The position numbers and the translations under genes were made by a program. Positions 1 through 3,878 of a DNA stretch of 5,578 nt are shown here, piece by piece. Numbering within the stretch: position 1 is the stretch's first letter; each line of letters starts with the position of its first letter. The notes under the pieces were generated by a model. It made no database searches. It was not told where the DNA came from and saw only the letters and a list, made by a program, of their open reading frames with translations. Source of the DNA: Acidobacteriota bacterium (GTDB lineage: Bacteria; Acidobacteriota; Terriglobia; Terriglobales; SCQP01); assembly GCA_021818645.1 (NCBI GenBank), contig JAKATS010000219.1, forward strand, positions 1 to 5,578, read 5' to 3'.

Positions 1-9
1 TTCCGATCT
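1..9. other. Probable sequencing-adapter remnant at the left contig end
   Basis: The first nine bases, TTCCGATCT, equal the 3' end of the common Illumina adapter (…GCTCTTCCGATCT). Read on the minus strand they are AGATCGGAA, the start of the standard adapter read-through sequence. They sit exactly at position 1, and the window's other end stops in AGATC. An exact 9-mer at this place by chance is unlikely. The PIG-L codons here should be masked. Confidence 0.8.
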
Positions 10-354
10 ATAATCTCGCGACATGACATTTTGTCCGCCTTCGCCGCGGTTCAGCGTCAGCAGATCCACGCGCGCCCCGAGATGCCGGCTGAGCCACGCC
101 AGCAGGCCGCCGTCTTCATCATCGGGGTGGGCCACAATGAACAACGCGCTGGCGCGGGTATTTAAAGCCCGCAGGGCCTGTTGCAGGCCCGCCGCTCCGG
201 CATTGTAGGCAAGGCGAAAGCGGTGCGTGCGCACCCGCGGCCGGGCCAGGGTGACGGGCCGGTTGGCGGTGGGTTTCCGTTGGGTATGCACCCACGCGGT
301 CATTCCGGCTAGCAGAACGAATATCAAACAGATTTGGAGTTTTCGGGAGCTCAT
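1..354 (-). CDS. Secreted PIG-L/LmbE-family deacetylase, N-terminal part (3' end cut by the contig edge)
   Basis: Reads from ATG at 354-352 leftwards for 118 codons and runs off the edge. PIG-L proteins are zinc-dependent N-acetyl hydrolases acting on amino sugars and similar compounds; the substrate here cannot be told. Residues 1 to about 24 form a signal peptide: basic SSRK, then a hydrophobic run ICLIFVLLAG. The diagnostic metal-binding motif AHPDDED lies at residues 75-81 (His76, Asp78 and Asp79 expected at the zinc site), after the strand ALFIV. A second family-like motif, RGEGGQN, is at 103-109. The downstream His-containing part of the zinc site is missing through truncation. Codons 116-118 (RSE) are encoded by bases 9-1, which match a sequencing adapter, so real sequence probably ends at Tyr115. 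Secreted PIG-L proteins with GEGGQN remind me of Acidobacteriota (from memory). It is divergent from the oxidase operon and has no evident functional link to it. Confidence 0.88.
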   Translation of the reverse strand, partial: MSSRKLQICLIFVLLAGMTAWVHTQRKPTANRPVTLARPRVRTHRFRLAYNAGAAGLQQALRALNTRASALFIVAHPDDEDGGLLAWLSRHLGARVDLLTLNRGEGGQNVMSRDYRSE

Positions 355-494
355 GTGCGGACCCAATGCGGGCTGATCCTGTTTATTATCCGGCATTCCC
401 CCGCCGCGATCTGTAATCCCGGCATGGCCGGCCCGCGCTCCTGGCACAATCGGAGACATCCTCGCCTGATTCATGTTCCATCTGACTGGAACGC
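355..494. promoter_or_regulatory. Divergent intergenic region between the PIG-L gene and the oxidase operon
   Basis: These 140 bp separate the two divergent start codons, so they should hold promoters for both directions. The only recognisable element for the PIG-L side is GATAAT on the minus strand (385-390), one mismatch from a sigma70 -10 box, with a poor upstream partner TTACAG (411-416) at a long 20-nt spacing. On the plus strand TGTAAT (412-417) resembles a -10 box but has no good -35. No confident promoter can be named. The region also carries a GGCCGGCC palindrome (426-433) and an inverted repeat next to the oxidase start, listed separately. I see no small gene or RNA in it. Confidence 0.4.
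475..492. repeat. Perfect 6-bp inverted repeat just before the oxidase subunit I start codon
   Basis: GTTCCA (475-480) and TGGAAC (487-492) are exact reverse complements around a 6-nt spacer, ending 2 nt before ATG 495. The only Shine-Dalgarno-like bases for this gene (GGA, 488-490) lie inside the right arm. It could be a protein-binding operator or an RNA hairpin masking the ribosome site; a short repeat of this size can also occur by chance. Confidence 0.4.
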
Positions 495-2387
495 ATGCCG
501 GTCCGTGCGGAAGAGCGGTTGACGCAACTTTGGGAAAGTCCCAAAACTCTCTACGGATTTTTTAGTACGGCGGATCACAAAAGCCTGGGCCGGCGATATA
601 TCGTCACGGCTTTGGTGTTTCTCATCATCGGCGGCCTGGAGGCGCTCCTGCTGCGGCTGCAGTTGGCCCACGCCAACAATCACCTGCTCTCGCCTCACGC
701 CTACAACCAGATCTTCACCATGCATGGCGTCATGATGATTTTCTGGTACGCATCGCCCATCCTCTCGGGTTTTGGGGTCTTTCTGGTGCCGCTGCTCGCC
801 GGCGCCCGGGACATGGCCTTCCCCCGGTTGAACGCCTTCACCTATTGGACTTTTTTGTTCTCCGGAATCCTGGTCTTCAGCGGACAGCTCATGGGCCAGG
901 CGCCCAATGCCGGATGGTTTGCTTACGTTCCTTTCACCGATCTGCGGTATTCGCCCACCCTGGGCATGGATTTTTATAACTGGGCGCTGATGCTGTTGAC
1001 CATTTCGACCACCGGCGGGGCATGCAATTTCATCGTCACCATTCTGCGCCACCGCGCGCCCGGCATGGCCGTCAGCCGCATGCCGTTATTTCTATACAGC
1101 ACTCTCACCGCATCCGTCGTCACCTTATTCGGCATGCCGGCATTGACCGCGGCCAATCTCATGCTGGAGCTCGAGCGCCGCTGGCATTTTCGCTTCTTCA
1201 ATATCGCCTATGGCGGCAAGGCGCTGCTCTGGCAGAACACCTTCTGGTTTTTTGGCCATCCTTGGGTCTACATCGTATTTCTGCCCGCTACGGGCATGAT
1301 CTCGATGATTCTTCCCACCTTTGCCCGGCGTCCGATCGTGGGTTACTTCTATGTTGCGGCCGCCACCGTATTGACAGGCCTCACCGGCTTTGGCGTCTGG
1401 GTTCATCACATGTTTGCCACCGGCATGAACCAGTTCGACATGAGCTTTTTCAGCGCCGCCAGCATGACCATCTCCCTGTTTACTTCCATTCAGGTTTTTG
1501 CCTGGCTGGCGACGCTATGGAAGGGACGGCCGGTGCTGACGGCGGCCATGCACTATGCCCTCGGTTTTATCGGACTGATTATCATCGGCGGCCTCGATGG
1601 CATTGTGACCGCGTCCATTCCGGTGGACTGGCAGTTGACCGACACCTACTGGATCGTGGCGCATATCCATTACGTGCTGGTGGGCGCCAATCTGTTTCCT
1701 GTGTTTGCGGCCATTTATTATTGGACCCCGAAAATGACCGGGCGCATGCTGAGCGAACGGCTCGGCAAAATCAGCTTTTGGACCATGCTGGTGGGCTTCA
1801 ATCTGGCCTTTTTCACCATGCATGTGGTCGGGGTCGAAGGCATGCCGCGGCGGATTTATACCTACGTCGGCGGCCTGGGCTGGAGCGGCTGGAACCTGCT
1901 GATCACCGTCGGCGCGTTTCTGCTGGCCGGCGGCATCCTGCTCACCTTCATTAATTTCTTCTGGAGCCTGCGCCATGGCGCTCGGGCCGGCAAAAATCCC
2001 TGGCAGGCCGATTCGCTGGAATGGTCGCTTGCATCCCCGCCCGCCCCTTACGGCAGCGTGCATATTCCCGCCGTTGCCACGCGCCATCCGCTCTGGGATG
2101 AGCACGACGAAGAAGACGATCCTCGCGGCGAGCGGATTTTAGACGAAGGCCGGCTCACGTTTTCCACCACCTGGCTGGATGCCATTCCCTACGCTGTCGC
2201 CAGCATCCCCACCGATTCGCTGCTGCCTTTATGGGCCGCGCTCGGCATGCTGGGCATTTTCGCCTCGCTGGTCTTCATGCGATGGTTCTGGGCTCTGGGC
2301 TGCGCCGTATTCTGCATCATCATCGTCTCCTTCTGGATGCGCCCGTCATCCGAAAAAGATCCGGTCCTGGAAAGGGATCCGGCATGA
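495..2387 (+). CDS. ctaD: Haem-copper (A-type, CoxN-like) cytochrome c oxidase subunit I, with altered proton-channel residues
   Basis: Catalytic subunit of a terminal oxidase that reduces O2 to water in the cytoplasmic membrane; 630 aa. Spacing matches bovine subunit I: low-spin haem ligands His77 and His392, CuB ligands His255, His304 and His305, high-spin haem ligand His390, cross-linking Tyr259 in FGHPWVY, and Arg452-Arg453 near the propionates. The D-channel entry Asp106 (RDMAFPRLN) and Asn113 are kept. Unusual: Trp257 replaces the D-channel Glu (bovine E242), Gln333 replaces the K-channel Lys (K319) although Ser270 and Thr330 are kept, and Thr382 replaces the Mg-site His (H368). After the 12-helix core come a hydrophilic linker with LEWSLASPP and two extra helices (about 576-594 and 598-615), as in 14-helix subunits paired with a five-helix subunit III. 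From memory it resembles rhizobial CoxN. ATG 495 is the first in-frame start after a stop; its ribosome site is weak. First gene of the operon. Confidence 0.95.
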   Translation: MPVRAEERLTQLWESPKTLYGFFSTADHKSLGRRYIVTALVFLIIGGLEALLLRLQLAHANNHLLSPHAYNQIFTMHGVMMIFWYASPILSGFGVFLVPLLAGARDMAFPRLNAFTYWTFLFSGILVFSGQLMGQAPNAGWFAYVPFTDLRYSPTLGMDFYNWALMLLTISTTGGACNFIVTILRHRAPGMAVSRMPLFLYSTLTASVVTLFGMPALTAANLMLELERRWHFRFFNIAYGGKALLWQNTFWFFGHPWVYIVFLPATGMISMILPTFARRPIVGYFYVAAATVLTGLTGFGVWVHHMFATGMNQFDMSFFSAASMTISLFTSIQVFAWLATLWKGRPVLTAAMHYALGFIGLIIIGGLDGIVTASIPVDWQLTDTYWIVAHIHYVLVGANLFPVFAAIYYWTPKMTGRMLSERLGKISFWTMLVGFNLAFFTMHVVGVEGMPRRIYTYVGGLGWSGWNLLITVGAFLLAGGILLTFINFFWSLRHGARAGKNPWQADSLEWSLASPPAPYGSVHIPAVATRHPLWDEHDEEDDPRGERILDEGRLTFSTTWLDAIPYAVASIPTDSLLPLWAALGMLGIFASLVFMRWFWALGCAVFCIIIVSFWMRPSSEKDPVLERDPA

Positions 2388-3010
2388 ACTCCGCCGTAGT
2401 AAACGCCCGGGTTCCCCCGCATGCCCCGCCGCTGGTCACCGCGATAGACCGCGGTCGCGGCAGTTTCGGCATGGCGTTGTTCATCGCCACCGAAGCCATG
2501 CTCTTTGCCATTTTATTTGGCGCTTATTACTACTTAGGCCCGGGCAGCCATCGCTGGCAGGTGGAAACGCCGCCGCGGCTGAACTTCGTTCTGCCTGCCT
2601 TGGTCTTGATGATCCTGGCCGCGGTCTTCCTGCGCGGGGGCGCCCGCGGCCTGGACCGCGGTGTTCCGAACGCCGGGCGCTGGCAGTTGGCCGTCGGCTT
2701 CATTCTCGGGCTGGCGGTTTTGTATTTGAGCTGGCGCGATGCTCTCGCCCACCTGCGTCACCTCACGCCCCAGACCGACGCCTACGGCTCGATTTTCTAC
2801 ACCATCACCGGCCTGCATGCCGCCCATTTAATCCTGGGCTTGCTCATGCTCATCTGGCTGGCTTTGATTCCTGACTGGCAGCCTTCAGCCAGCCCGCCCC
2901 ATCGCTCCTATCAGAACATCACGATGTATTGGGAATTTTTGGCGGCTATCTATTTGATCCTGTCCATCGTCCTTTATATCTGGCCGCAATTTAAGGAGTA
3001 TCGCCCATGA
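2384..3010 (+). CDS. ctaE: Cytochrome c oxidase subunit III, short five-helix form
   Basis: 208-aa membrane subunit of the same oxidase; in this family subunit III stabilises the catalytic subunit and its proton uptake. Five helices are visible, at about 28-50, 67-84, 101-117, 137-160 and 182-200. The first contains the conserved Glu37 in FIATEAMLF, the fourth has GLHAAHLILG with His145 and His148, and the last starts NITMYWEF. Helices I-II of classical subunit III are absent; the preceding subunit I carries two extra C-terminal helices instead, the known split in Bacillus-type oxidases. An oddity is Glu184 where most subunits III have His in YWHF. The start is set by the ATGA overlap with the subunit I stop (2384-2387) and a purine-rich AAAGGGA at 2371-2377; the frame remains open further upstream, but only as a shadow inside subunit I. 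Confidence 0.93.
   Translation: MNSAVVNARVPPHAPPLVTAIDRGRGSFGMALFIATEAMLFAILFGAYYYLGPGSHRWQVETPPRLNFVLPALVLMILAAVFLRGGARGLDRGVPNAGRWQLAVGFILGLAVLYLSWRDALAHLRHLTPQTDAYGSIFYTITGLHAAHLILGLLMLIWLALIPDWQPSASPPHRSYQNITMYWEFLAAIYLILSIVLYIWPQFKEYRP
2993..2998 (+). promoter_or_regulatory. Ribosome binding site of the small membrane protein
   Basis: AAGGAG, near-perfect Shine-Dalgarno, lies within the last codons of subunit III and 8 nt before ATG 3007. It is the strongest ribosome site in the operon and confirms the start that overlaps the subunit III stop. Confidence 0.8.
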
Positions 3011-3429
3011 CAGCTTCCCATGTTGATGCAATCAGTCGCCCGGTTGGGCGCGAGCGCGGGCTGTGGTTCGGCGTCGCCGGCGCCGCGATCGCCTGGGTGA
3101 TGGCGGAGTTTTTGAATGTGCTCGTCTTCGGCCAGAGTTGCCCGCGCTGGGCCGCGGCCTGGGTTCAGCCCGCGCCGCTGGCTCCCCGCGTCATTCTGCT
3201 GGTGATCACGCTGGCGCTGTTGGCCATGGCGATCGCGGCCGGCCTGGTCTGCCATCGGCTCTGGCGCCGGTTTCGCACCGAAAACAGCTCGTTCCTCGAC
3301 TCGGAAGGCTTCGACCGGCGCGAATACATGACCTTGTTTGGCTGGGTGGTCAGTTCCACGCTCGGTTTAGGGCTGGTCTGGTTTGCCCTGCCCATCTGCA
3401 TCATCCGCCTGTGTGTGAGGGCGCATTGA
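3007..3429 (+). CDS. Three-helix membrane protein of the oxidase operon, function unknown
   Basis: 140 aa, recognised by position rather than by a known domain. Three membrane helices can be seen, at about 19-42 (LWFGVAGAAIAWVMAEFLN), 60-82 and 108-132, with a basic loop HRLWRRFR at 83-90 and a charged stretch before helix 3. Four cysteines (45, 82, 131, 136) do not form a CxxC, CuA or haem c motif, so it is not a hidden subunit II. Small multi-helix proteins with an AW motif in helix 1 and a Cys after it occur in other oxidase operons as far as I recall; assembly factor, accessory subunit IV or a remote CoxP-like protein are possible roles. It overlaps subunit III (ATGA at 3007-3010) and the cytochrome gene (TTGA at 3426-3429), so it is very probably made with the oxidase. 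Confidence 0.85.
   Translation: MTASHVDAISRPVGRERGLWFGVAGAAIAWVMAEFLNVLVFGQSCPRWAAAWVQPAPLAPRVILLVITLALLAMAIAAGLVCHRLWRRFRTENSSFLDSEGFDRREYMTLFGWVVSSTLGLGLVWFALPICIIRLCVRAH
3415..3421 (+). promoter_or_regulatory. Ribosome binding site deciding the TTG start of the cytochrome gene
   Basis: GTGAGGG, with core GAGGG at 3417-3421, lies 4 nt before TTG 3426, which overlaps the preceding TGA. It favours the TTG start over ATG 3453, although GGGG at 3446-3449 could serve the latter. Confidence 0.5.
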
Positions 3430-3860
3430 ACACGGGTTCCAGAACGGGGTGGATGGTGGGGCTGGTCTCGGTGGGACTGCTGGGCATCGGCTGTCAAAAA
3501 ACTCCGCCCCGCTATCCGGGCGTGCAGTCGTACCGGCTGCGCAGCGGACAATGCGCTGCCGGTCCGGTAGCCTTTCCCACCGGCAATCCGCGGCAGGGCC
3601 GCAGGCTGATCGAGCATTTTCATTGCGGCGCCTGCCACCTGATTCCCGGCGTGCCTCATGCCCGCGGCATGGTCGGGCCGCCGTTGATTGACTTTGGCCG
3701 GCGAAGCTACGTTGCCGGGGTTTTACCCAATACTCCGCCGAACCTTGAACGCTGGCTGCGTTCGCCCCCGAAAGTGGATCCGCTGACCGCGATGCCCGCC
3801 CTGGGGCTCTCCCGGCAACAGGCGCGTGATGTCGCCGCCTATCTCTATACCCTGCGTTGA
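3426..3860 (+). CDS. Mono-haem class I cytochrome c, probable lipoprotein; candidate electron carrier of the operon
   Basis: 144 aa with the TTG start (135 aa if ATG 3453 is used). A hydrophobic leader (10-22) ends at Cys23 in LLGIGCQK. This lipobox is imperfect (Gly at -3), so lipid anchoring in the periplasm is likely but not certain. The single haem site is CGACH (67-71); the sixth ligand is probably Met123 in TAMPALGLS. The pattern GRRLIEHFHCGACH, GPPL, FGRRSYVAG, NTPPNLERWL and AAYLYTLR is typical of small cytochromes c found beside oxidase genes. Cys43 is an extra cysteine. Its place between oxidase and alcohol dehydrogenase genes suggests it carries electrons from the quinoprotein to the oxidase, the role played by XoxG/MxaG and cytochrome cH in methylotrophs; it could also stand in for the missing cytochrome-binding subunit. 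It is too short for XoxG-type cytochrome cL. The reading frame continues upstream to 3063, but that part is a shadow of the previous gene. Confidence 0.9.
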   Translation: MNTGSRTGWMVGLVSVGLLGIGCQKTPPRYPGVQSYRLRSGQCAAGPVAFPTGNPRQGRRLIEHFHCGACHLIPGVPHARGMVGPPLIDFGRRSYVAGVLPNTPPNLERWLRSPPKVDPLTAMPALGLSRQQARDVAAYLYTLR

Positions 3861-3861
3861 C

Positions 3862-3867
3862 GAAAGG
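3862..3867 (+). promoter_or_regulatory. Probable ribosome binding site of the PQQ dehydrogenase
   Basis: GAAAGG lies 11 nt before ATG 3879, a longish but usable spacing, and 5 nt before the in-frame GTG 3873, which would add only two residues. No comparable site precedes GTG 3966, the alternative start that would give a compact signal peptide. Confidence 0.45.
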
Positions 3868-3878
3868 TGTGTGTGCAA

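Noticed and set aside
23..208. Plus-strand 61-codon frame at the left end
   Set aside because: It lies opposite the PIG-L zinc motif region and gives a Ser/Pro/Arg-rich translation without a plausible ribosome site.
390..425. Direct repeat CCGGCAT at 390-396 and 419-425 as paired regulator sites
   Set aside because: Seven bases in GC-rich DNA with 29 nt between starts; the right copy joins the GGCCGGCC palindrome. Too short to support without comparison.
471..1052. Minus-strand open frame of 193 codons at the beginning of subunit I
   Set aside because: Low-complexity hydrophilic translation opposite membrane helices of subunit I; a shadow frame.
1022..1954. Plus-strand 310-codon frame inside subunit I
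   Set aside because: Arg/His-rich off-frame translation of the conserved catalytic core; no domain visible.
495..2387. Idea that subunit I is a nitric oxide reductase of the haem-copper superfamily
   Set aside because: The cross-linking Tyr259 two residues after Trp257 and the full A-type histidine spacing are kept, and a five-helix subunit III follows, which argues for an O2-reducing enzyme. The proton-channel changes alone do not make it a NOR.
3063..3425. Upstream extension of the cytochrome c frame to ATG 3063
   Set aside because: This part is an Arg-rich off-frame reading of the three-helix protein gene. The cytochrome's export leader, and the ribosome site at 3415-3421, place the start at 3426 or at ATG 3453.
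3841..3878. Terminator between cytochrome c and the dehydrogenase
   Set aside because: The 18-nt gap has no GC-rich hairpin or T tract, so read-through is expected.
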